DNA from: Protopterus annectens
Taxonomy: Eukaryota > Chordata > Ceratodontiformes > Protopteridae
Assembly (NCBI RefSeq): GCF_019279795.1
Contig: NC_056745.1
Location: 1,489,319,295 to 1,489,383,294, forward strand
DNA: 64,000 bases
Direction: 5' to 3'
Below the pieces are notes generated by a model. That model did not search any database and was not told the origin of the DNA. It saw nothing but the letters and a program-made list of their open reading frames with translations. The position numbers and the translations under genes are program-made. Below are positions 54,375 through 64,000 of the stretch, piece by piece (the first letter of the stretch is position 1; each line of letters begins with the position of its first letter).

Positions 54375-54803
54375 TACACAAACTTCTTTTTATGAATTTT
54401 TATGAATTTTTATTCAATGACAATTTGAAGGCTATATATACATTTTTCATATATATTTTTTTATATTTAATGTGAAAGCACAGCAGTATGTATTTTTAAT
54501 AGGGAAATGTATTCATATAGTCAAGTTACTGCACATAAATGTGAATATTTCTTTAAATGTGTTTTAAACTTTTGGCGCCAATTTCAAGTATTTAAATGTT
54601 CAGGAGTGATTGTATAATTGTTCTGATGAAGCCTACGTTGTGTGGGTGAAAGCGCTTAACCTTGTACAAAATAAATTCTGCTTTTTACGTTTACCATTGG
54701 ATTACTTTCATTGTTGCGAGCAGAGACTAATTTTTGTTGCTGTACCAGTGATTCCAGAGCAAGGCGTTTCAGCGTCTTTGTTTAACGCCACAGTTCTTGG
54801 CAG
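54375..54803 (+). repeat. PLE-C inverted arm (right)
   Basis: Mirror of 51378-51815. It contains the hammerhead and then TTGTACAAAATAAATTCTGC, where AATAAA could serve as a polyadenylation signal. Confidence 0.92.
54609..54670 (+). ncRNA. Hammerhead ribozyme motif, PLE-C right arm
   Basis: TTGTATAA (54610-54617) pairs with TTGTACAA (54662-54669), eight pairs with one G-U. GTT pairs with AAC next to the core. CTGATGA is at 54623-54629. Helix II is GCCTAC/GTGTGGGT after an extra A. GAAA is at 54648-54651. Helix III is AGC/GCT with no loop. The cleavage nucleotide would be T at 54657. Two-part helix I with an internal loop resembles the tertiary-contact layout of natural hammerheads. Confidence 0.88.
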
Positions 54804-54825
54804 TTTGTCTATACGCTATTTGTTT

Positions 54826-54990
54826 TAGTCCTGGACATGGGGACTCAGAGTGTACACTGGTAATCAACACAGAACTAGTCCTGGACATGGGGACTCTGAG
54901 TGTACACCAGTAATCAGAATGGAACTAGTGCTGGACATGGGGACTCAGAGTGTACACCAGTAATCAACACGGAACTAGTGCTGGACAGGT
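54826..54990 (+). repeat. 50-bp minisatellite, right block (~3.3 units)
   Basis: Same unit as at 51.2 kb (TAGTCCTGGACATGGGGACT, CAGAGTGTACACCAGTAATC). It is the continuation of the array beyond PLE-C. Confidence 0.93.
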
Positions 54991-55014
54991 TGCTGATGGT
55001 TGATTGTACAGCTC

Positions 55015-55175
55015 ATGCACGTTCACATTGCACACTCACCTGTGAGCAGCTTAGAGGATAATCAAGTCACCTAATGGCATGTCTTTGGAATTTGACAGGA
55101 AACTAGATCACCTGGCAAAAACTGACATGGCACAGGGTCGACATGCAAACTCTGCACAGAAGGCACCAGAGCCAA
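55015..55175 (-). mobile_element. SINE-type repeat remnant, fish-common module
   Basis: On the minus strand: CCTTCTGTGCAGAGTTTGCA, TGTCGACCC, CCAAAGACATGCCATTAGGT, ACAGGTGAGTGTGCAATGTG. This is the TTCTGTGTGGAGTTTGCATG ... AAAGACATGC ... GTGTGAATGTG module that is widespread in fish genomes. Copy 2 of the 20.6-kb SINE also carries it. Worn and without recognisable head or target duplication. Confidence 0.7.
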
Positions 55176-55644
55176 TTAAATAGAAATGATGTTGACAAGC
55201 AAATAAACATAACCAGTTCAGTAAATGCTCTTGCTTTTGACTCTTTTTATCTATATTCCCAGGGAAAGCATTATCTCATTACGTGATTTAATGTACCTTT
55301 TATACCTAAACCATCATTAAGCAAAAATAAACTTATGTCCAGCTTTTGTCCTTAATGTGGGGGTCCTAAATACCATGGGTGGAATTCATAGACAGCTTTG
55401 CTGCTCTGCAATTCAGCATTGCTCTAATTATTAGGGAGACTTAGAGCCTCATGTAAAAGCAAGAATCTATTGGCATGGCTTATAGAAGTGAAATATTGGA
55501 CAGTGCTCTGCAAGGATCCTTGCATTGTGTGACAACAGACATCCATACCCTGCAAGGATCCTTGCAGAGCAGTGCAGATATAAGGCACATGTGGGCACAG
55601 CTATTACTGCATTTCACTTCTTTGTAATGGGAGAATCTGAGGAA

Positions 55645-55648
<4 letters not shown>
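55176..55648. other. Unassigned DNA
   Basis: Includes an imperfect inverted repeat: GCTCTGCAAGGATCCTTGCA at 55505 and TGCAAGGATCCTTGCAGAGC at 55551. These are exact reverse complements, 26 bp apart. No gene seen. Confidence 0.55.
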
Positions 55649-55708
<60 letters not shown>

Positions 55709-55815
55709 TCGTGTTTGTGTGTCCAAGTGTGTGTGTTTGCATGCGCACGTGTGTGGTGAGTGTGTGTGTGTTTGTATGTGTGTGCGTGTGTGTGTTTGTG
55801 TGTGTGTTTGCATGC

Positions 55816-55874
<59 letters not shown>

Positions 55875-55899
55875 TGCGTGATTGTGTGTGTGTGTGCAT
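55649..55899. repeat. (GT)n microsatellite with variant interruptions
   Basis: Two long GT blocks (55649-55706 and ~55818-55870) are joined by GT-rich sequence with GCATGCGCACGTGTG-type variants. The predicted HT/CV proteins are artefacts of the repeat. Confidence 0.96.
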
Positions 55900-56338
55900 G
55901 CGTGGCGTACAGTCATTTTTCCATGCTGTCTGATGCTTCTCATAATGCAGACTGATGCTTGTCATAAGGTGTATTGCTTATGAACAGTAAATTATAATTA
56001 GAAAACATTTCTTTTATTGCATAACATGCAGTAACAGGAGTTGTATCCCTGTAACTAAAGCGCTGCCCTTACCATTACCAGGAGTTTTTACATGCCAAAT
56101 AAGAGACCTTTAATCTTAGCCAGTAATGTCTCTGGAGACCTTATTTTATATCTTTTCTCAAACAAAAAAGGACACAAGCCTACAATTACTTCTATATACT
56201 TAAAGGTGGGACGTCTTCTACCTTATGTTTTAGTAAGACCTCAATGTGAATACTGAACAGGTAACTCGAGAAGGTTTAATTCTCAGTTTCAGTGCAGCAG
56301 GTGTGGTCCAGTAATGCAGCTCATTAAACTCCTCATGC
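55900..56338. other. Unassigned DNA
   Basis: No recognised gene or element. Confidence 0.5.
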
Positions 56339-56568
56339 CATGACATCACACAGGTGCCCACTGAAGACCACTTATGTATGACATCACACAGGTGCCCACT
56401 GAAGACCACTTATGTATGACATCACACAGGTGCCCACTGAAGACCACTTATGTATGACATCACACAGGTGCCCACTGAAGACCACTTATGTATGACATCA
56501 CACAGGTGCCCACTGAAGACCACTTATGTATGACATCACACAGGTGCCCACTGAAGACCACTTATGTA
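56339..56568 (+). repeat. 38-bp minisatellite, six units
   Basis: The unit is TGACATCACACAGGTGCCCA followed by CTGAAGACCACTTATGTA. It starts at 56341, 56379, 56417, 56455, 56493 and 56531. The units read the same throughout, so the array is young. Each contains CAGGTG (an E-box) and TGACATCA (one base from a CRE). Any regulatory meaning is speculation. Confidence 0.97.
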
Positions 56569-58809
56569 ACAGACAGTATCATGAGCTGTGGACATAACAT
56601 TAAAACACACCTGTTTGATTTATATGTGGATAAAAAACACATTGTCTCGGAATAGTGTTTATCACAAACAACTGGCTCAGAATGCAGGTGCTCAGCTATA
56701 GCAGGACAGTGACAGACTAAATGAAGGGACAGAAAGATGTCTGTCACTTTGCATTTGACTAATGCTACTTTAAAAAACAGAGAAAAACATGCCAAACACT
56801 GTTTCAGTAATTAACACCTTTAATGTATTTTTGATGGTATCCAGGTTTATTGTTATGACTCGTCCATCCTCCTATCTTCCTAGTCGACCCTTATGTTCCC
56901 CTATCCTTCTGTATCCCTTAACATCTAACATCTTTCCCGGTAGTGGGGTCCTCCCTTTTTAGGAAAGCTTTGCCCTATTAAAGCCCTCTAATCTGTTGCC
57001 CATCATTGGTGGACAAAGATTAGGAGATGATGACATATTCCACTCACCTTCTACTAACCAGCTAGCACATTGACAGTACAGGGCTGATAGTAACAGAGTG
57101 CAGGTGTGTGCTCCCATGATACACCCAGCATGGCTGCAGTGCACAAGCACTGTGTGCCTATCTAAAGTCATGTGCCTGCTTGTCCACTTCCTGCCACTGG
57201 CTGTCCTTCCAACAGGTTCTGTTCTAGCAGTGGAATCTAACAAGCATTGAACCTGTAATGCATTAGCTGTTCATTGCTGTACCTCTCCATCCATGTCCTC
57301 CAAGACCTGTTAACAAAACTTTTGTTTTGGGCCCTGCGCTCAGGGCCCCACTTTCTGCATCATGGAGATGCCCTGCCTCAACATGGCACTTTCAGATTTA
57401 AATTTGTTCGTGAAGTAAATGAAAACTAAAACTATTTTTCTGTCAGGAGGCTAAGAATAAGATGTGTTGAAAACTAGGTTGAATTGCTGGACTGCATCCG
57501 CTGATTTGTATTTTTATGCCCCCCAGACACACACTAAAACACACACACACACTGTGGGCCAACTATCAACCCACCCATGACCATATGATGCAGTCCTACA
57601 AGATAACAGCTAGTCCAGACAACCACCAAGTTATTTTTTTAATGTTCGCCCCCCCCGACCTCCCCCTTTTTCTCTGTTGATCATTGACTACGACATCTGC
57701 AGCTAATGCCAATGAATGACATTAAAATACTCTGATCAGGAGTTATTTTTCTTGTAATTACAGAAAGTGTTGCAAACTCATTTTGCCTGAAATTAATTTG
57801 CAAAATGACTGTCCTGTTCTAACACGGTCATGTTTCTGCATTTTGATGTGATTTAAATTAAAATCAAAAAGATGAAAACAGAAAATGACTTTGTATTCAA
57901 ACATAAGTAGTTATGCCAGTCTGTACTGGTGTGTGTAATATGAGTGAAATTATAGGAGTAATTTTATTTTTAGCGGAACTTTTGAACTCATTAGCTACAG
58001 ATTCTGTGATGGTGAGCAAAAGCAGGAAAGCTGGCCAGTGGTGCTGTTTAATATTGTTTAATATTGTTTTGTATGACAGCTGCAGCATTGGTCATCTGAT
58101 TTTTTTTCTGTCATTAATTGACATGATGCATTCAATTATAAGCTGAAAACTAATTGGGAAGTGTTTTCTTAAACAGTAACTGTGAAGGGACAAAAATCTT
58201 CTTTGAGTCATTGTTTATGTTTATTATTAGTTTATACAACTTATCAGACCTGAAATACTGATTTACCAACTTATTTTCTTTCTGTCTCTCTCTCTCTCTC
58301 TGTCTTCTTATCTACTTAATATTGGGTGGCTAAACAGCATATAGATACATAAACACACTCTGCATGTTTATATGCAGCAATTATCCCAACTTATTCTTTA
58401 ATACAGCAAATGACTGTTGGTAATTTAATGTGTTCAGCTGTTTTCTCAGCTCTTTCTGGTCTTTATATTTAAATATAGTACAACCTTCCTTTCTTCCATG
58501 TTCCTATTAAGACAAAAAATATTAAAGGCGAGGTCATCAAAATGTCAGGCTTTTTTCAGTAGAAGTAGATTACATGTTGCTGAACCAAGTGATAGACCCT
58601 TTAGTGCCACTCTGAAATCACAATTCTATACCTCGTAACTGTGCCAGGATACAATATATTTCATCAAGGTTTATAACTTCAGAGTAGTTTGCATGGGAAT
58701 TTGATAAGGCATTCCGTTTAAAACTAGTGATGTACAGATCATCCCAGCAGTAAACTCTTAAGAGTAAACTTACTGAATCTACATTAACTACCAAAAAGGT
58801 AATGTAGAG
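56569..58809. other. Unassigned DNA (2.2 kb)
   Basis: No gene recognised. Open frames are under 95 codons and featureless. A CT run at 58288-58302 and C-rich tracts at ~57650 were noted. Confidence 0.5.
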
Positions 58810-60219
58810 TCAGGTGGCCTACAAGGACATTGGCAACCTCCAAATGCTTGACCCCACACAGTTTGATTTTGTCAAAGGGAGATCATGCCTGTTAAACTTG
58901 GTTGACTTCTTCAAAACAGTCACCAAAGCCATGGACGAGGGGAAGACGGTGCACACCACCTACCTTGACCTAGCCACAGCCTTTAACACTATTCTGCACT
59001 TGGGCATAATAGATAAACTCTCCCTGCTAGGCATCAACCCATATTTTACCAGATGAGTAGCTAACTGGCTCACTGATAGAACCCACTTAGTCAAAATAGG
59101 AAAAGCCACCTCTAGTAGTAGACCTGTAATGAGTGGTGTAGGATCAGTCTTGGGGCTTCTACTGTTAGGGGCCTCTACTGTTTGGGATATACTTTTCTGA
59201 GGTGTAAGATATAACCAGTGGTCTGTGGCTGACCAAGTTTGCAGATGACTGTAAGCTGGGCACTGTCTTAAATTCCCCTAGTGATTCCCCTAGTGATATG
59301 AACATCCTCCAAGAGGGCATAACCCAAACTAATAACTGGTGCCAGAAGCATGGCCTCAAACTGAATGCCAAGAAATGTATCATTATCCCATTTGGTGAAA
59401 ACGGTGTCCCCACTAATCATCACATTAATAACAACATACTAAGCATGCGATCAGTTGTGAGGGACTTGGGCACCCAGGTTGATAGCAACCTGACTTTTGA
59501 CCACCAAGTTACCTCCATTGTACGGAAGACTTTCTACATGGCCCACATCATAAGTAAAGGTATTTCATCGAGGAACAAGGAGGTCATAACATCCCTGTAC
59601 TCCTCCCTTATCAGACCCATTATCGAGTACAATGCCCCCTTCAGCATGTACCTTGCCAAAAACATGCAGCAGCTGGAAAGACCAAAGACATTCCTGACCA
59701 GGAAAATCAAGGGTCTTAAACACCTATCCTATACAGATAGGCTAAAAGCCCTCATAAAGACTGCTCAGTCTCATAGAGACTGCTCGGAGGTGATCTATGT
59801 CTGGCATACAGGGCTGTCTCAGACCAAGCCTTGATGGAGTTGCTGCATATCCATAAGTCAAACTCCACTTCATAGATTCATAAATTCATAGATTAGTACT
59901 ACTTGCGCAACCCACATGCAAGGCTTCAACCTGGTCTGTTACATTAATAAAACTTGTTGGTGGGATAGATTTGTGTCCCAAAGACTCCCTCATCTGTAGA
60001 ATAGAGTCCCTCTCCATGTCAAGCAGAGTATCTCACTAGCCCTCTTTAAGAGGAACCTGGACGACTGGATGAGAAACAGAAAATACACCCCTGGGATCCC
60101 ACCTGTGCCCCTGCTGGACAGGGGAAACAGATGCTGATTTTGTGGGAACATGGGTGAAATTCTTGGCTAGGCATATAAGGGCCTTCGGGCCAATAGCCTA
60201 GTATTGTCCTATGAACCTA
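58810..60219 (+). mobile_element. CR1-like LINE, 3' half
   Basis: It starts in the RT (KDIGNLQMLDPTQFDFVKGR) and continues with YLDLATAFNTILHLG and KFADDCKLG (59235-59261). The 59298-59834 block has GLKLNAKKCIIIPFGENGVP, RDLGTQVDSNLTFD, and LYSSLIRPIIEYNAPFSMYL. Then come the 3' UTR (GGCTAGGCATATAAGGGCCT) and the tail CCTATGAACC. Frameshifts at ~59145-59200 and 59740, and a small insertion at ~59866. It runs directly into an L2-like LINE. Confidence 0.92.
59866..59903 (-). mobile_element. Tiny CR1-like 3' tail insertion (tentative)
   Basis: On the minus strand: AGTACTAATCTATGAATTTA then TGAATCTATGAAG, i.e. the TAGTACTAA plus CTATGAAT-type 8-mer tail of a CR1-like LINE, only ~35 bp long, inside the 58.8-60.2 kb copy. 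Flanking ACT may be the target. It could be a dead-on-arrival insertion. Confidence 0.45.
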
Positions 60220-62005
60220 AAAATATATCTCTCATATCATCCCTCTTTTCAAAGGGGGTGACTCACTGGAGTATTCTAACGCCCTATAGAACTGCTATCT
60301 CCTATTGCAAAAATAATGGAGAAATGCATCCACAAACAGTTACTTAATCATCTCCTATCCAATAATCTCCTTGCTAACTGTCAACATGGCTTTCGTCCGT
60401 ACCATAGCACCACCACAGCCTTATTATCCTTCATTGACTCCATTAATAATAACCGCAATAACAATATTCTCTCATCAGCATTCTTTGTAGACCTATCAAA
60501 AGCCTTTGACATGGTCAATCGCCAACTCCTCCCACATCGTTTAAAATCTCTCTCCCTTGATAGTCTTGCCTTAAACTGGTTTACTTCCTATCTTCAAAAT
60601 CGGAAACAGGCTGTTTTGCGGGACAACCATCTCTCTGAACTCCTTCCTACTACTATAGGAGTTCCTCAGGGCTCCATGTTAGGTCCCCTTCTATTTTCCA
60701 TCTTTATTAACGACCTGTATCTTGCCACCCCTCTAACTACTTGTATTCAATATGCTGATGACACCACCATTATTTGCTCTGCCACAAATCAAGCTGACCT
60801 CCACTCCCTGACCCAAAATACTTTCACCATTGTAGAGCAATGGTTCTCTAATCACGGTCTTCTCCTTAACCCTAAGAAAACCAAACTTCTCCACTTTTTA
60901 CCCACACACCTGTCTCCTACTATTAACTTCACACTTATTTCTAACAATGGCACCCTTATCTCTCCAGACCAAACAACCAAACTTTTGGGTATTACTATTG
61001 ATAACCTACTAAAATTTGATGTTCATATTAACTCCATCATTAAAACAACTAATAGAAAATTAGGTTCCCTCTACAGAATCAAATCTTTCTTAACTGCTAA
61101 AGCTAGAACTACGATAGCTAGAACCCACCTTATCTCAACACTATTATATGCTTCCCCCATTTATATTAATCTTTCAAAATTTAACCTTAAAAAGCTCACA
61201 ACAGCATACAACAGCATCGCCAGATTTGCCACTGCCTCTCCATATAAAACACATCATTGCCTGAATCTCCTAAACCTAGGTTGGCTGGAGTTAGCCCACC
61301 TAATTCAATACAATCAACTCACAATTGCCCACAAAGCCGTTTATCACCCTGAGAATATACCTATGCTCTCCACCCTTATAAAACCCTACAACAACCAAAA
61401 ACCTCTTCTAACAAAATACTGATCCAAACTTCTCTCTCAAAGAACTCCGCAGGTGACTCCATTTTTTCAAACTCAGTTGGTAAAATTTGGAATCGACTTC
61501 CCCCAGACCTTACAGCCCTTTCTTCTATCCCACTATTTAAAACCAAACTGAAACACTTTCTAACCAATCACCCCTAGCTGAACTTTCTACCTCCTTTTCT
61601 TCTCCTGCCTCTAATTCTCTTTCCCTCAAATCTGTCACTTTACACTTTACATTTTACTGGGAATTCATCTCTCTCTACTTAAAATATACTCTACTCAAAT
61701 TCTATTGTTAAACTTTAAACAATGTATTCAATTCTGTTACATATTTTGCTTCCCTGTACTTAAGAAACTGCAACATTTTAGCTTACCTGTACTTAAGTCT
61801 CTGCCTGATCACCTTTTTCTTACATCATGTAATTTGCAGTTTACATGCCTTATGTTTTTGTAATGCATCCTTGTTTGTTTATAACTGCCATGTAGTAAAT
61901 AGCGGAGCTTTTCTCCCCGGGCCTCCACTGAAAATGGACATGTATCCAGTTGGTCCAGCCCGGTTAACAAATGTAAAATAAAATAAAATAAAATAAATAT
62001 AAATA
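60220..62005 (+). mobile_element. L2-like LINE (RT part and 3' end)
   Basis: 5'-truncated near 60220, in IIPLFKGGDSLEYSN-type sequence just before the RT. It runs through the RT ORF to a 3' UTR. The 3' end has CCCCGGGCCTCCACTG and AGCCCGG, which can pair as a hairpin, then TAACAAATGTAAAATAAAAT and an (AAAAT)n tail to 62002. The RT and tail type fit the L2 group. Confidence 0.82.
60316..61577 (+). pseudogene. L2-like reverse transcriptase, one C-terminal frameshift
   Basis: A 368-codon open block to 61422: EKCIHKQLLNHLLSNNLLAN, CQHGFRPYHSTTTALLSFID, FVDLSKAFDMVNR, GVPQGSMLGPLLFSIFINDL, and QYADDTTIIC with D148-D149. Then come NPKKTKLLHFLP, KLLGITIDNLLKFDVHI and LLYASPIYIN. The C-terminal FSNSVGKIWNRLPPDLTALS ... 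FKTKLKHFLTNHP lies in another frame and ends at 61577. The first ATG is not the true start: the protein continues 5' in broken frames and no endonuclease is left. Confidence 0.86.
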
Positions 62006-64000
62006 CTACAGTATTGGCTTCAAAGATTTTGGAAGAGATATAAGCAATAACAGCCTGGTTAAGTTCTTTTAATATCATGGTTATAGGAAAAACTGCATAT
62101 GGAAAAACATGCAGATAAAGGAAGTTTTACTAAACAATGCTAATGGCACACAAGCACTTTCACACCAGCACAGGTATTTTATCAAGTGTTTAAAACCATA
62201 CAAAAATGTAGAGAACATTTAAATTACATGCAAAGTACATGATTAATATGGATTAAATGAGTGTTGTAGCTTTAAACCAACGTTAAGTAGAAGGAATAGG
62301 AAACATTGAAGTGTTTTTGATATGATATTAGTCATCTCAAAATAAATATAGGTAGTTATCTCAAAACATTACATTACAGGGCAAATTTAGAAGTTTGAAT
62401 ATAAGTGTTCCAAGCTAAAATGGTAATGAAAGTTAATGACAGTCTTAGAAACAGGTAATAAATAACACACAAATGTACCTGCAGAACCATGAATTGAGAG
62501 AAGGAGACTCAAGTTATAGAATACTGTAACTGTTCAAAGGATTACATTTCATATTACATGAATTGTTGGCTGTTCTAGTAAATATTGATATAATTCCAGC
62601 AACCTAAATGTTAGTAATGGAAACTTAATGAGAATACTGTATAGGAAAATGCAGTTAGTGATTAAACAAAATATGCACATGAAAATGTACATGAAAACTT
62701 GTTTGGAAGGACAGTGGGCATGCATAGTCAGTTACTGTACGTGACAGTGGAGCCCTTCAGGTCTTGGATAATAGCCGAAAGAACATTTGGATTTGTTTAG
62801 CAGTCACAGGATATACCAGGCATTATGCTTGCATGCATACAACCATTGTAACCGCATGCTGAAGACCAGTGTTTAGTGAACTAAAAATAATGATCTCCAG
62901 AAAACTAGTAATTACTGTCCGAAACTTGACAAAAGCTGACTGGTCTGGCACTGTGTGTGTGAGGGGGTGGGGGCTGCAGCCCAAGGTACTGACAGCACTC
63001 AAAACTGTAGGAAGTCTCAGGGTAAGTGTGAGGAAGCTATGAAAGCAACCAGAATGTTGACAAAAATGCATAGCACAGAGATACACCAAGAACAAGGTGG
63101 ATGCATGCACAAATGCAGCAAAATTACATAGCCTTACAACTGCAAAAGGGCAGCATAGCAATTTAGTTACATATAGATAATATGTCAAAGTGCTCACATG
63201 AATTTGGCTTACATGCGTTGATATTCATGACTGTGGCTTTGATGTGTGTCACACATTCCTTATGCCTACAGCACATACGAGGACACCGACTAGCTGAGAT
63301 GATATGCTTTTGTGCTTCTTGTCACCTGCCGACAGTAAAAGATGCATCCCATCTGGCTCCACAGGTGGGAGTAGATGTATTGCTTCTATCTGATGATGCT
63401 ACCTGTGAACATTTATTCATTAGGGACCCACAGAGGTCTAGTTATGAACTGATCAGAGTCTCAAGGGAAATTTCTATGTGGATTATCACCACCACCTAAT
63501 AATATGTCTTTGTCACTTCAATTGTCATATAAGTCTTGATGAAAGAGAAATGCAGTTCAGGTCCTCTGGTTAATGGAAAAAGTCCCCCTTTCTCAGTTTA
63601 ACCCAGCTGTGGGTTTTCTTTTCTCCCTGTCTATGGTTCCAGTATTGTTTAGTTGCCAGAAACCACCATGTACTTTATAAAACTTCTGTTGCATTGCATT
63701 GCCTTGGGATCAAAGGAAGGAAAAGTACATCCACTTTAACTTAACCTCTCATGTTTTACCAGAGGAATTAGTCCCCACCTACATCACATACCGGACACAG
63801 GGAAAGAAATTTTTTTTCCTATCAGGTACTGCCCAAATCTTGCATAAGCAGACCTGAGACTTGCTGATGTCAGCAGTTGCTATATAAAAATGTGCACAGC
63901 GTGATGGAACTTTTGATCACTTCCATTGTCGTAGAGAGGAAGAGAAACATTTACAGGTATTTATACAAACTTCCGTTAAAAGTAACACAAGTCTTACAGT
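62006..64000. other. Unassigned DNA (2 kb) with one PLE remnant
   Basis: No gene recognised. The 124-codon minus-strand frame at 62823-63197 and the 105-codon plus-strand frame at 63182-63499 show no domain I know. A worn PLE repeat lies at 62100-62200. CTGATGTCAGCAGTTGCTAT then ATAAAAATGTGCAC near 63868-63900 faintly recalls a DIRS terminal repeat. Confidence 0.5.
62100..62200 (-). mobile_element. Worn Penelope-like flanking repeat
   Basis: On the minus strand: ACACTTGATAAAATACCTGT, GCTGGTGTGAAAGTGCTTGT, matching the hammerhead layout (TGATGAA, helix II ACC.../GGT, GTGAAAG, CGCTT) with decay in the core. Confidence 0.5.

Larger units (their letters stand above)
51378..54803 (-). mobile_element. 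Penelope-like element PLE-C with intact ORF
   Basis: A 3.4-kb element on the minus strand with inverted arms 51378-~51815 and ~54375-54803 (ACCAAGAACTGTGGCG and its mirror), both with hammerhead motifs. TAGTCCTGGACATG occurs at both sides (51363-51376 and 54826-54839) and may be a 14-bp target duplication, although it is also part of the satellite unit. About 22 bp (TTTGTCTATACGCTATTTGT...) separate the right arm from the satellite. A single uninterrupted 807-codon ORF lies between the arms. Confidence 0.93.

Noticed and set aside
51227..56568. Regular 50-bp and 38-bp repeats as a CRISPR array
   Set aside because: The repeats are directly adjacent without unique spacers and the context is vertebrate transposons. 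They are minisatellites.
62823..63499. Two open frames (124 and 105 codons) as host exons
   Set aside because: No recognisable domain, no splice-site pattern and no related sequence. Cys-rich composition alone is not evidence.

Overview
The window looks like intergenic vertebrate DNA made almost entirely of transposable elements and tandem repeats. I found no host protein-coding exon, no rRNA or tRNA gene, and no prokaryotic feature. The content is long CA/TA microsatellites, CR1-like, L2-like and L1-like LINEs, DIRS tyrosine-recombinase retrotransposons, Penelope-like elements (PLEs), hAT-like MITEs, and a tRNA-type SINE with a module common in fish. This mix fits a large-genome fish or amphibian (for example a basal ray-finned fish, a lungfish or a caecilian). 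That assignment is inference from repeat content only.

Layout. 0-10 kb: microsatellites, a CR1-like 3' end, a decayed PLE repeat and a MITE, then an L1-like ORF2 relic on the minus strand (about 9.1 down to 2.4 kb). The relic is split by an almost intact 4.0-kb CR1-like LINE (ORF1 with an SGNH esterase fold, ORF2 with endonuclease and reverse transcriptase) and by a MITE. 10.6-19 kb: an old CR1-like copy, an L2-like relic, and a second minus-strand L1-like relic interrupted by a hAT-like MITE with an 8-bp target duplication and by a DIRS fragment plus a Dong/R4-like LINE fragment. 20.3-20.8 kb: two SINE copies flanked by three copies of one 17-bp target. 21.1-26.6 kb: a full-length DIRS element. 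27.7-29.4 kb: a 46-bp minisatellite. 31.9-38.7 kb: a second full-length, decayed DIRS on the minus strand, itself holding a CR1-like 3' end and microsatellites. 38.8-41.2 kb: another CR1-like copy. 42.0-42.6 kb: a hAT-like element with perfect 8-bp target duplications. 43.4-55 kb: three PLEs in and around a 50-bp minisatellite. PLE-A is nested in PLE-B, and PLE-C has an intact 807-codon ORF. 56.3 kb: six copies of a 38-bp repeat. 58.8-62 kb: a CR1-like 3' half followed by an L2-like LINE. The remainder is AT-rich and unassigned.

How the parts work together. Each retrotransposon family carries its own enzymes. The LINEs use endonuclease plus reverse transcriptase. DIRS uses Gag, RT/RNase H and a tyrosine recombinase, with inverted terminal repeats and an internal complementary region. 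The PLEs use RT plus a GIY-YIG endonuclease, and their long inverted flanking repeats carry hammerhead ribozyme motifs. Six well-formed hammerheads belong to three different PLEs, and their helices differ by compensatory or wobble changes. Several insertions can be removed on paper to restore continuous coding in the host element, so the relative ages of the layers can be read directly.
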